Assembly: GCA_947479995.1 (NCBI GenBank)
Contig: CANKBT010000078.1
Location: 1-11,161, forward strand
Origin: Frankiaceae bacterium
Lineage (GTDB): Bacteria; Actinomycetota; Actinomycetes; Mycobacteriales; SCTD01
Direction of reading: 5' to 3'
DNA: 11,161 nucleotides
In this document: piece by piece, positions 1 through 6,832 of the stretch
Position numbering within the stretch: the stretch's first letter is position 1
How the letters are laid out: every line of letters begins with the position of its first letter
The notes under the pieces: model-generated
What the model saw: the letters and a program-made list of their open reading frames with translations, nothing else
What the model was told of the DNA's origin: nothing
Databases searched by the model: none
Program-made: the position numbers and the translations under genes

Positions 1-309
1 AGCGCCCCGGTCGCGCCGGCGCCGCCCGCGCCCGCCGCGCCGGCACCGCGCGAGAGCACCGGCACCTTCGCCGGCACCGGCGGCACCCTGGCGGTCCGCT
101 GCACCGGCGCGACGGCGGCGGTCGTCTACGCGCGCCCCGCGCAGGGCTACCGCCTCGACGCCTCGGGCGCGAGCGGCAGCACGGCCGAGGCGCGCTTCGA
201 GGGCGACGACGTCCGCACCCGGCTGCGGGTCTCCTGCGCGTCCGGCGACCCGGTCCTCGTCGAGCGCCGCGACGACCCGCGCAGCGGCGGCGGGGGCGAC
301 GGGGACTGA
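1..309 (+). CDS. C-terminal end of a probable extracytoplasmic protein (5' partial)
   Basis: Frame 1 is open from the first base to a TGA at 307-309, giving 102 residues; the start lies outside the window. Residues 1-17 are an Ala/Pro-rich linker. Residues 20-90 form a compact domain that looks all-beta, with two cysteines (C34 in the stretch LAVRCTG and C79 in LRVSCASG) placed so that they could form a disulfide. The tail is Asp/Gly-rich. Similar small domains (beta strand with Cys, GYR in the middle, acidic beta strand, second Cys) occur, from memory, at the C-termini of actinobacterial membrane-anchored or secreted proteins behind Pro/Ala linkers. I cannot name the parent protein. The linker and Cys pair suggest it lies outside the membrane, which is inference. 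A strong hairpin follows the stop directly, supporting this as a real gene end. Frame and stop are clear; function is unknown. Confidence 0.7.
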   Translation, partial: SAPVAPAPPAPAAPAPRESTGTFAGTGGTLAVRCTGATAAVVYARPAQGYRLDASGASGSTAEARFEGDDVRTRLRVSCASGDPVLVERRDDPRSGGGGDGD

Positions 310-314
310 GACGC

Positions 315-350
315 ACGACGCCCCCGCCGGGTCTGCGGCGGGGGCGTCGT
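315..350. terminator. Bidirectional hairpin terminator between convergent genes
   Basis: A perfect 15-bp inverted repeat (315-329 and 336-350, arm ACGACGCCCCCGCCG) encloses a 6-nt loop (330-335). It begins 5 nt after the plus-strand stop at 309 and lies 31 nt beyond the minus-strand stop at 382, so it can end transcription from both sides. No U-tract follows on either strand, which is common for terminators in very GC-rich actinobacteria. Confidence 0.8.
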
Positions 351-381
351 CGTCACGGGCGGGGGCCGTGCCCCCTCGGCG

Positions 382-1068
382 TCAGGCCGGGGCGGGGCCG
401 TCCTGCTCGCGCAGGTGCTCGGCGACCTTGGCCGCGACCGCACCGGCGCCGACGACGGCCGCACCGGCCGCCGCCACCGTGCCCGCGCCGCCCGTGGCGG
501 CCAGGGCGCTCGAGCCGGCGGCGACCTCGACCGGGGCCGAGACGTCGGAGGCGCTCACGGCGCCGCCGCCCGCACCGGGCGCGAGCCCGGCGACGTCGAC
601 CCCGCCGGCCGCCTGGATCTTGGCGGCCGCGCTCTTGATGGCCTGGCGCACGCGGAAGTACGTGCCGCAGCGGCAGACGTTCTCGATGGCGTCGATCTCG
701 GCGTCCGTCGGGTTCGACGTGCGGCGCAGCAGGTCGACGGCCGACATGATCTGGCCGGGCTGGCAGTAGCCGCACTGCGGCACGTCCTGCTCGAGCCAGG
801 CCTCCTGCACCGGGTGCAGCACGTCGCCGTCGGCGAGGCCCTCGATGGTCGTGATGTCGCGGCCCTGCAGGTCGGACGTGTTGGTGGCGCAGGGGTTGAA
901 GGCCTTGCCGTCGACCAGGCTCGTGCACGCCTTGCAGACGTTGATGCCGCAGCCGTACTTGGGGCCGGTGACCCCGAGCTTGTCGCGCAGGGTCCAGAGC
1001 GCGGCGAGGTCGGCGGGCGCGTCGACCTGGACCCGCTCGCCGTTCAGGCGGAAGGAGTACTTGGGCAC
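382..1068 (-). CDS. [2Fe-2S] subunit of an IorA-type molybdenum hydroxylase
   Basis: This 228-residue protein is the small iron-sulfur subunit of a xanthine-dehydrogenase-family enzyme; it passes electrons from the molybdenum centre to an outside acceptor. C40, C45, C48 and C60 fit the N-terminal plant-ferredoxin-type [2Fe-2S] cluster. C99 and C102 (QCGYCQPGQ) with C132 and C134 (CRCGTY) fit the second cluster of the helical domain. The family core ends near residue 155; typical IorA-like subunits have about 150-160 residues. Here about 70 more follow, rich in Ala, Gly and Val, with an uncharged stretch at roughly 187-212 and then a charged end. No signal peptide is present, so export would need the Tat-bearing partner. 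The GTG start is set by GGAGGT seven bases upstream, which overlaps the partner's stop codon. Subunit type is certain; the substrate is not. The gene could be called iorA-like. Confidence 0.93.
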   Translation of the reverse strand: MPKYSFRLNGERVQVDAPADLAALWTLRDKLGVTGPKYGCGINVCKACTSLVDGKAFNPCATNTSDLQGRDITTIEGLADGDVLHPVQEAWLEQDVPQCGYCQPGQIMSAVDLLRRTSNPTDAEIDAIENVCRCGTYFRVRQAIKSAAAKIQAAGGVDVAGLAPGAGGGAVSASDVSAPVEVAAGSSALAATGGAGTVAAAGAAVVGAGAVAAKVAEHLREQDGPAPA

Positions 1069-1075
1069 GGTTCGT

Positions 1076-1081
1076 ACCTCC
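1076..1081 (-). promoter_or_regulatory. Ribosome binding site of the [2Fe-2S] subunit gene
   Basis: The minus strand reads TAGGAGGT, then seven bases, then GTG. The TAG is the stop codon of the upstream molybdopterin-subunit gene (1081-1083), so the ribosome binding site begins inside that stop. This layout suggests translational coupling and equal amounts of the two subunits. It also fixes the GTG at 1066-1068 as the start. Confidence 0.8.
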
Positions 1082-3471
1082 TACTTCGGGAGCGGGACGC
1101 GGACGTTGGTGGACCCGGCGCCCTTGGGCAGCGGGGTGAAGTCGACCGGGAAGACGATCGGGAAGCTCGACACGGCGCGCCCGGTGGCCGCCTCGTACGC
1201 CGACGCGATCGCGCCGACGGCCGCCGGCACGCCCAGCTCGCCGGCGCCACCGGGCTCGGCGCCCTCGGTCGCCGGGAAGATGAAGGTGCGCACGTCGGTC
1301 GGGGTGTCGGCCTGCCGCGGGAAGTGGAACTGCGAGTAGCTGCCCTCGAGGAACAGCCCGTCCTGCAGGTGCAGGCCGGCGCGCAGCGTCGTGGCGATGG
1401 CGTCGGTGAGACCGCCCTGCAGCTGCGCCTCGAGCCCGCGCGGGTTGATCGGCAGGCCGTAGTCGGCGGCGATGGTGGCCCGGGTGACGCGCGGGTCCTG
1501 CGGGTCGCGGGCGTCCATCTCGACGACGATCGCGGTGACCGACTTGTACTCCTCGTGGAAGGCGATGCCCTGCGCGAAGCCGCGCGGCATGCGCTTGCCC
1601 CACTCGCCCTCGGTGATGACCTTCTGCAGCACGGCGCGCTGGCGGGCGTTCGACAGGAACTCCAGGCGGAACGCCGCCGGGTCCTTGCCCATCGCCCGGG
1701 CCAGGCGGGTCACCATGATCTCCTCGGCGCCGCGCGTGTTGGCCGAGTAGACCGAGCGCCACGAGCCGGTGTTGAACGGCTGGCTGCTCTCGTTGAGCAG
1801 CTGCGTCGTCAGGCCGAACTGGTACGGCGACTTGATGGTCGTGAGGAAGACCGTCTGGGCGAAGCTGGCGTTGCCGCCGGCCGAGAACGGGATGGCGGTC
1901 GGCGGGTTGATCTGCGACCCGACGGCCGTGAGGATCTCGCCGAGGCCGTGGCGGAAGTCGGTCTCGACGCTCGCCACCCGCTGCTCGAAGCTCACGACGT
2001 CCTTGCCGACGTAGGCGAAGCGCAGGCGGTGGTTGCTGGCGGCGCGGGCGCGGCCGTGGCGCATGTCGTCGACGCGCGGCCAGAGCAGCTTGACCGGCAT
2101 GCCGACCGCCTGGCTGATGCGCGCGGCCTCCAGCGCCGAGTCGAAGAACAGGCGGCGGCCGAACGAGCCGCCGCCCTGCACGCAGTGCACGGTGACGGCG
2201 CTCTGCGGCAGGCCGAGCACCGCGGCGATGGTCTGCTGCGCGACGACCGGGGTCTTCAGGCCGGCCCAGACCTCGGCGGAGTCGCCGCGGACGTCGGCGA
2301 CGGCGGTGTTGGTCTCCAGCGGCGCGTGGCTGGCGAAGGCGAAGTCGAACTCGCCGTCGAGCGTCTTCAGGCCGAGGCCGAGCGGCAGCGACGGGATGCC
2401 GAGCGCCGACAGGCTGGGCACCGTGAGCGGCAGCTGCGCCGCGCGCAGGGCCGCCTTGACGGCCGCGTCGTCGGTGGTCGTGACCGGCCCGCGGTTCCAG
2501 GTGACGTCGAGCGCCTCCTTGGCGTTGATCGCCTCGCCGAAGGTCTCGGCGACGACCGCGATGCCCTGCTCGACGGAGTCGGTGCCCTTGAAGGCGTTGC
2601 GGCCGATCTCGATGACCTCGACGGCGAGCACGCCGGGCATCGCCCGGACGGCGTCGAGGTTGCGGATCGTCTGCACCGAGCCGCGCAGCGTGTCGGGGCG
2701 GCGGACGACGGCCGGCTTGGCGCCCGGCACGACGTCGAGGTCGAGGGTGTACTTCTGCTGCCCCGTGACGATCGCGCGGGCGTCGAGGCGGTTGGTCGGC
2801 GTGCCGACGATCTTGCCCGCGGCGGGCGAGGCCGCGCCCGCGGACCGGTCGAGCGAGGGCTGCGCAGCGGCGGCGGCGAGCTCGCCGTAGCCGAGGGCGC
2901 TGCCGCCGGGGGCGCTGACGGCGCCGCCGGAGAGCACGAGGTCGGAGGCCGGCAGGCCGAGGCGCTGCGCCGCGGCGGCCAGGAAGCTGCCGCGCATGGC
3001 GGCGCAGGCCGCGAGCAGCGGCTTGTAGACCGCGCGGATGGTGTTGGAGCCGCCGGTGAGCTGGCCGGTGAGCAGCTCGGGCCGGGCGTCGGCCAGCGTG
3101 ACCTGCACCTTCTCGATCGGCATCGCCAGCTCGTCCGCGATGATCATCGCGGTGGCGGTGAGGATGCCCTGGCCGACCTCCTCGCGCGGCAGCGCGCAGG
3201 AGACGGTGCCGTCCTCGCCGGCGACGAGCTGGATGAGCAGGCCCTCGGTGGGCTTGGCCGCCAGGATGAGGATGTCGCCGAGGTCCATGAAGTCGGCGGG
3301 CTCGGGCGAGCCGGGGATCGCGGCCTGGGCCGGGCCCATGCCGGACGTGACGGCGATGGCGACCGTCGGTCCGGCCACCAGGTAGGTGAGGAACCGGCGT
3401 CGGTCGACGGCGTGGCCCAGCAGGGCGTCGGCCGGACCGGCGCCGGGGACGGGCGTGGTGCTCGCGCTCAC
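1081..3471 (-). CDS. Tat-exported molybdopterin subunit of an IorB-type molybdenum hydroxylase
   Basis: This 796-residue protein is the large catalytic subunit of a molybdenum hydroxylase of the isoquinoline 1-oxidoreductase beta (IorB) type, which oxidises aldehydes or N-heterocycles. It starts with a Tat signal: the R-R-x-F-L motif is at residues 24-28 (DRRRFLTYL), a hydrophobic stretch follows at 30-44, and a likely AQA cleavage site is at 48-50. The cofactor loop QGGGSFGRR is at 432-440. GSWRSVYSAN (569-578) and GLPINPRG (672-679) match conserved family blocks. The GAGE stretch near the end puts E745 where the catalytic base is expected. The GTG start has AGGAGGT only three bases upstream, a short spacing, but no better in-frame start is seen. 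The gene is followed directly by its [2Fe-2S] partner. No FAD subunit is encoded here, as usual for IorAB. Substrate and electron acceptor are unknown. It could be called iorB-like. Confidence 0.92.
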   Translation of the reverse strand: MSASTTPVPGAGPADALLGHAVDRRRFLTYLVAGPTVAIAVTSGMGPAQAAIPGSPEPADFMDLGDILILAAKPTEGLLIQLVAGEDGTVSCALPREEVGQGILTATAMIIADELAMPIEKVQVTLADARPELLTGQLTGGSNTIRAVYKPLLAACAAMRGSFLAAAAQRLGLPASDLVLSGGAVSAPGGSALGYGELAAAAAQPSLDRSAGAASPAAGKIVGTPTNRLDARAIVTGQQKYTLDLDVVPGAKPAVVRRPDTLRGSVQTIRNLDAVRAMPGVLAVEVIEIGRNAFKGTDSVEQGIAVVAETFGEAINAKEALDVTWNRGPVTTTDDAAVKAALRAAQLPLTVPSLSALGIPSLPLGLGLKTLDGEFDFAFASHAPLETNTAVADVRGDSAEVWAGLKTPVVAQQTIAAVLGLPQSAVTVHCVQGGGSFGRRLFFDSALEAARISQAVGMPVKLLWPRVDDMRHGRARAASNHRLRFAYVGKDVVSFEQRVASVETDFRHGLGEILTAVGSQINPPTAIPFSAGGNASFAQTVFLTTIKSPYQFGLTTQLLNESSQPFNTGSWRSVYSANTRGAEEIMVTRLARAMGKDPAAFRLEFLSNARQRAVLQKVITEGEWGKRMPRGFAQGIAFHEEYKSVTAIVVEMDARDPQDPRVTRATIAADYGLPINPRGLEAQLQGGLTDAIATTLRAGLHLQDGLFLEGSYSQFHFPRQADTPTDVRTFIFPATEGAEPGGAGELGVPAAVGAIASAYEAATGRAVSSFPIVFPVDFTPLPKGAGSTNVRVPLPK

Positions 3472-3683
3472 GGGACCTCCTGCATGCGTCGGGAACCGTC
3501 TCCCAGGGCGTTCGCACTGACAGGCAGCGCGGTTCTGTCAACGGTTCACCTGACGTTAACGGGCGTTCCGGACCCTGACCACCCGTGGCGCACGTCACGG
3601 GGCAGGTGCACAACGCTGCTCCGGACGCGCAGTGCGGGGGCCCTGCACGGGTTGCCCGGGCCGTCCCCGGGCAGGCGCGCGGC
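3472..3683. other. Divergent intergenic region with unresolved promoters
   Basis: These 212 bases separate the divergent hydroxylase operon and flavoprotein gene, so both promoters should be here. On the minus strand a perfect TTGACA (positions 3541 down to 3536) could be the -35 box of the hydroxylase operon, but no convincing -10 box lies 16-18 bases further on. A GTTAAC palindrome sits at 3555-3560, within the least GC-rich part. Short related pieces (GAACCGT at 3493-3499, ACGGTTC at 3541-3547) form an inverted pair too far apart to call an operator. An in-frame GTG at 3585 could extend the flavoprotein by 33 residues, but it has no ribosome binding site and the added sequence looks non-conserved. 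Confidence 0.5.
3536..3541 (-). promoter_or_regulatory. Possible -35 box for the molybdenum hydroxylase operon
   Basis: The minus strand carries an exact TTGACA 65 bases upstream of the GTG start of the large subunit. The matching -10 region (around 3512-3519) reads AGTGCG or GTGCGA and is poor. The match may be chance, although TTGACA is rare in DNA of this composition. Confidence 0.25.
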
Positions 3684-4667
3684 ATGGACCACGACGCGCG
3701 CACCGGCGCCGGCCTCCCCGGCGACCCGGGCGACGGCGGCGCGTACGACGTGGTGGTGGTCGGCGGCGGGCCCGCCGGGCTGTCCGCCGCCCTCGTGCTG
3801 GCCCGGGCCCGGCGCTCGGTGCTCGTCGTCGACAGCGGCCAGCCCCGCAACGCCCCGGCGGCCCACGCCCACGGCTACCTCACGCGCGACGGCGTGCCGC
3901 CCGGCGAGCTGCTGGCCCTCGGCCGGCAGGAGGTCGAGGACTACGGCGCCCGCGTGGTGCCCGGGCGTGCGACCGCGCTGCGGCCGGGCGGCGCGGGCTT
4001 CGCGCTGGCCCTCGACGACGGCACGTCGCTGCACGCCCGGGCGGTCGTCGTCGCCACCGGGCTGCGCGACCGGCTGCCCGAGCTGCCGGGCGTCGCGGAG
4101 CGCTGGGGCACCGACGTCCTGCACTGCCCGTACTGCCACGGCCACGAGGTCAGCGGCCAGCGGATCGCCGTGCTCGGCGAGGAGCCGCACGCGGCCGAGG
4201 AGGCGCTGCTCGTGCGGCAGTGGTCCGACGACGTCGTGCTTCTGCTCGCCGAGGGCGTGGAGGTCGAGCGCCTGCACCTCGACCGGCTGGCCGCCCGCGG
4301 CGTCGAGGTGGTGCGCGGCGACGCCGCCTCGCTGCGGCTGGACGGCGACGCGCTCGCCGCCGTCGTGCTCGCCGACGGCGCCGAGGTGGCCTGCCGGGCG
4401 CTCGTCGTCGCCCCGCGCCTGCACGGCGCCGACGACCTGCTGCGCCAGGCCGGCGCCGCCACCGAGACGAGCGGCTTCGGCGACTTCGTGGTCACCGAGC
4501 CGAGCGGCCTGACCTCGGTGCCCGGCCTGTACGCCACGGGCAACGTCGCCAGCCCGGCCGAGCTGGTCGTCGACGCCGTGGCCGCCGGCTCGCGCACCGC
4601 CATCGCGGTCAACTTCGCGCTCGCCGTCGACGACGCCGACCAGGCGCTCGCGGCCCAGCGGGGCTGA
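3684..4667 (+). CDS. Thioredoxin-reductase-like FAD oxidoreductase with CPYC motif
   Basis: This 327-residue flavoprotein has the length and layout of low-molecular-weight thioredoxin reductases. The FAD-binding GGGPAG is at residues 27-32 behind a beta strand (YDVVVV), VVATG is at 122-126, and a C-terminal FAD block GLYATGNVASPAELV is near residue 280. The redox pair is C148-P-Y-C151 followed by HGHEV, unlike the CATC of classical TrxB; CPYCHG occurs in a large actinobacterial branch and resembles the disulfide oxidoreductases of gliotoxin and holomycin pathways. The second dinucleotide-binding loop reads VLGEEPHAAEEA, so the usual GxGxxG/A of the NADPH site is lost. Its partner disulfide and electron donor are therefore uncertain. 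The ATG at 3684 is preferred over an in-frame GTG at 3585, though its ribosome binding site is weak. It is cytoplasmic (no signal), divergent from the hydroxylase operon, and ends 12 nt from the hspR stop. Confidence 0.88.
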   Translation: MDHDARTGAGLPGDPGDGGAYDVVVVGGGPAGLSAALVLARARRSVLVVDSGQPRNAPAAHAHGYLTRDGVPPGELLALGRQEVEDYGARVVPGRATALRPGGAGFALALDDGTSLHARAVVVATGLRDRLPELPGVAERWGTDVLHCPYCHGHEVSGQRIAVLGEEPHAAEEALLVRQWSDDVVLLLAEGVEVERLHLDRLAARGVEVVRGDAASLRLDGDALAAVVLADGAEVACRALVVAPRLHGADDLLRQAGAATETSGFGDFVVTEPSGLTSVPGLYATGNVASPAELVVDAVAAGSRTAIAVNFALAVDDADQALAAQRG

Positions 4668-4696
4668 CCGCGGGCCGCCTCAGCGCTGCGGCGGCC
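4651..4696. terminator. Possible overlapping terminator hairpins between the flavoprotein gene and hspR
   Basis: Only 12 bases lie between the two convergent stop codons. Two alternative hairpins span them: CGGCCC (4651-4656) with GGGCCG (4672-4677), and GGCCGC (4673-4678) with GCGGCC (4691-4696). They share bases and cannot form together. Either could stop transcription, but each stem has only 6 bp with a long loop and they reach into coding sequence, so this is a weak call. Confidence 0.3.
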
Positions 4697-5081
4697 GCCA
4701 GACCACGAGGGCGCCCTGGCGCACCGGCACGAGGTCGCGCCGGGTGCTCGCGACCGCGGTGCGGTGGGCGTCGGCGAGGGCCTGCCGGGCGGCGTCGCGC
4801 TCCTCGGCCAGCTCGGCGACGCGCGCCTGCAGCGCCTCGACCTGGTGCTCGAGCTCGATGACGCGCTTGATGCCGGCGAGGTTGACGCCCTCCTCCTGCG
4901 ACAGCCGCTGCACCGAGCGCAGCAGGGCGACGTCGCGGGCCGAGTAGCGGCGCCCGCCGCCGACCGACCGGCCGGGCGTGACGAGGCCGAGCCGGTCGTA
5001 CTGCCGGAGCGTCTGCGGGTGCATGCCGGCCAGCTCGGCCGCCACGGAGATGACGAAGACCGGGGTGTCGTCGTCGATCAC
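4680..5081 (-). CDS. hspR: HspR, MerR-type heat-shock repressor
   Basis: This 133-residue repressor controls the dnaK operon by binding HAIR inverted repeats; in Streptomyces and Mycobacterium DnaK serves as its co-repressor. The MerR winged helix-turn-helix covers residues 8-78. VISVAAELAGMHPQTLRQYDRLGLV (about 10-34) is the helix-turn-helix with the HspR-typical HPQTLRQYDRLGL, and GGRRYS (42-47) is the wing. A coiled coil rich in Leu and Glu at about 74-105 should mediate dimerisation. The end (RRDLVPVRQGALVVWRP) resembles Streptomyces HspR. The start is GTG with GAGGAGG upstream. It is the last gene of dnaK-grpE-dnaJ-hspR, 13 nt after dnaJ, as expected for autoregulation. Two HAIR-like sites lie upstream of dnaK. 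Confidence 0.96.
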   Translation of the reverse strand: MIDDDTPVFVISVAAELAGMHPQTLRQYDRLGLVTPGRSVGGGRRYSARDVALLRSVQRLSQEEGVNLAGIKRVIELEHQVEALQARVAELAEERDAARQALADAHRTAVASTRRDLVPVRQGALVVWRPPQR

Positions 5082-5107
5082 GGCGCCTCCTCGCTCACGG
5101 CGCCTCC
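5078..5107 (-). repeat. 13-bp direct repeat at the dnaJ-hspR junction
   Basis: GGAGGCGCCGTGA occurs twice on the minus strand, at 5107-5095 and 5090-5078, separated by GCGA. The first copy holds the last codons and TGA of dnaJ; the second supplies the ribosome binding site and GTG start of hspR. The first copy also contains a GTG that opens a six-codon frame whose TGA overlaps the hspR start. Confidence 0.85.
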
Positions 5108-6183
5108 AGCGCCTTCGCGAAGGCCTCGAGGTGCTGGCGGGCCTCGTCGGACAGCGCGGTCGGCACCTGCACCTCGACCGTGGCCAGCAGGTCGGCCTTG
5201 GGGCCGGTGCGGCCCTTGACGCGCAGGGTCTTGCCGCTCGGGGTGCCGGCCGGGATGCGCAGGGTCACGCCCGCGCCGTCCGGGGTGGGCACGCGCACCT
5301 GCGCGCCGAGCGCCGCCTGCGGGAAGGTGACCGGCACCGTCACGGCGACGTCCTTGCCGCTGCGGGTGAACGGCGCGGACGGCGTCACCCGCACCCGGAC
5401 GAGCAGGTCGCCGGGCGGGCCGCCGCGCTCGCCGGGGCCGCCCTTGCCCGCGACGCGCACCCGCTGGCCGTCCTCGACCCCGGCGGGCACCCGCACGGTG
5501 AGGGTGCGCTCCTGCCGGGTCTCGCCGGCGCCGCTGCACGTGCCGCACGGCGTGTCGACGACCTGGCCGGTGCCGCGGCAGGCGGCGCACGGCTCGGCGA
5601 AGGCGAACGCGCCCTGGTTGCGCTGGGTCACGCCCGCGCCGCCGCAGACGCCGCAGGCCCGCGGGGCCGTGCCCGGGGCCGCGCCGCTGCCGCGGCAGGT
5701 CGGGCAGGCGGCCGTCGTGGTGAGCCGCAGCGGCACCTCGGCGCCGTGCAGGGCGTCGAGCAGGCTGAGCGTGACCGCCGCCTCGACGTCCTCGCCGCGG
5801 GCCGGCCGGGCGGCGGTGCGGCCGCGGGGACCGCCCCGGCCGCCGAACAGCCCGTCGAAGACGCTGCCGCCCGGGGCCCCGCCGCCGCCGGCCCGCGAGA
5901 ACAGGTCGCCGAGGTCGAACGGCATGCCGCCGCCGGCGCCGGGCCGGGGCCCGGCGCCGAACAGCGCCCGCTGCTCGTCGTACTCCCGGCGCTTGGCCTC
6001 GTCGGACAGCACGTCGTAGGCCTCGGAGACCTCCTTGAACCGCTCCTCGCCGCCCGGGTTGGTGTCGGGGTGCAGATCGCGCGCGAGCTTGCGGTAGGCC
6101 TTCTTCACGTCCGCCGGGGAGGCGTCCTTGGCCACGCCGAGGGCCTTGTAGTAGTCCTTCTCGACCGCGTCGCGCGCTGCCAC
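5095..6183 (-). CDS. dnaJ: DnaJ, Hsp40 co-chaperone
   Basis: This 362-residue type I J-protein delivers unfolded clients to DnaK and stimulates its ATPase. The J domain spans about 8-72, with HPD at 38-40. A Gly/Phe-rich linker runs from about 75 to 122 (repeated GG, DLFS, FDGLFGG). The zinc domain has four complete CxxCxGxG repeats: C160/C163, C177/C180, C199/C202 and C213/C216. The C-terminal substrate-binding domains run from about 221 to 345. It is slightly shorter than Streptomyces DnaJ1 (about 380-400), mainly in the linker. The GTG start shares its first G with the grpE TAG stop (TAGTG), and the ribosome binding site AGGAGGGG lies in the last grpE codons, so translation is probably coupled. 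A second, HrcA-linked dnaJ is usual elsewhere in such genomes but is not in this window. Confidence 0.97.
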   Translation of the reverse strand: MAARDAVEKDYYKALGVAKDASPADVKKAYRKLARDLHPDTNPGGEERFKEVSEAYDVLSDEAKRREYDEQRALFGAGPRPGAGGGMPFDLGDLFSRAGGGGAPGGSVFDGLFGGRGGPRGRTAARPARGEDVEAAVTLSLLDALHGAEVPLRLTTTAACPTCRGSGAAPGTAPRACGVCGGAGVTQRNQGAFAFAEPCAACRGTGQVVDTPCGTCSGAGETRQERTLTVRVPAGVEDGQRVRVAGKGGPGERGGPPGDLLVRVRVTPSAPFTRSGKDVAVTVPVTFPQAALGAQVRVPTPDGAGVTLRIPAGTPSGKTLRVKGRTGPKADLLATVEVQVPTALSDEARQHLEAFAKALEAP

Positions 6184-6832
6184 TACCCCTCCTGCTGCGT
6201 GCTCTGCTTCCCCGCCCCGGGCCCCGGCGCCTCGCCCGTGCCCTCGGCGGCCGGCGCCTCGCGCGTGCCCTCGGCGACGCTCACCTGCGCGGGCCGGAGC
6301 ACGCGCGGGCCGAGCCGGAAGCCCGGCCGGAACACCGCCGCGCAGGTCGGCACGCCCGAGGACGGGTCGGGCTCGGCCTGCATGACGGCCTCGTGGACGT
6401 TCGGGTCGAACGGCTCGCCCGGGGCGCCGTAGCGCTCGAGCCCGAGCTTGGCGGTGACCGCCTCCAGCGCCTCGCCGACGCCCTTGAAGCCGCCGGTCAG
6501 GTCGCCGTGCTGGCGGGCCCGGTCGACGTCGTCGAGCAGCGGCAGCAGCTCGGCCAGCACGCCGGCGGTCGCCATCTCGACGACCGCCACCCGGTCGCGC
6601 TCGACGCGCCGCCGGTAGTTGGCGTACTCCGCCTGCACGCGCTGCAGGGTGTCCGTCAGCTCCGCGACCCGCTCGTCGCCGGCCGCGGGGGCCGGCGGCT
6701 CGGCCGCCGGCGCCCCGCCCGCCGCCTGCTCGGGCCGCACCTCGCCCGTCTGCGGGTCGAGGCGCCGCTTGTCGCGGACCACCACCCGCTCCGGGTCGAA
6801 CTCGGTGTCGGGGCCCTCACCGGGCTGGCTGC

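Noticed and set aside
3538..3555. GTCA-N10-TGAC as a possible operator in the divergent intergenic region
   Set aside because: Only the outer four bases of each arm pair; the inner bases do not, so chance is a good explanation.
3585..3683. N-terminal extension of the flavoprotein from a GTG at 3585
   Set aside because: No ribosome binding site precedes it, the added 33 residues show no family resemblance, and the ATG at 3684 already gives a normal lead before the FAD motif.
353..3850. A 1165-codon open frame on the minus strand covering the hydroxylase operon
   Set aside because: It is an alternate frame of the hydroxylase genes, extremely Arg-rich, with no recognisable domain.
415..4512. 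A 1365-codon open frame on the plus strand across the hydroxylase operon and the flavoprotein gene
   Set aside because: It is antisense to two conserved genes and then out of frame with the flavoprotein. Its composition (Arg, Ala, Gly, Asp, Val in low-complexity runs) is that of a GC-rich shadow frame.
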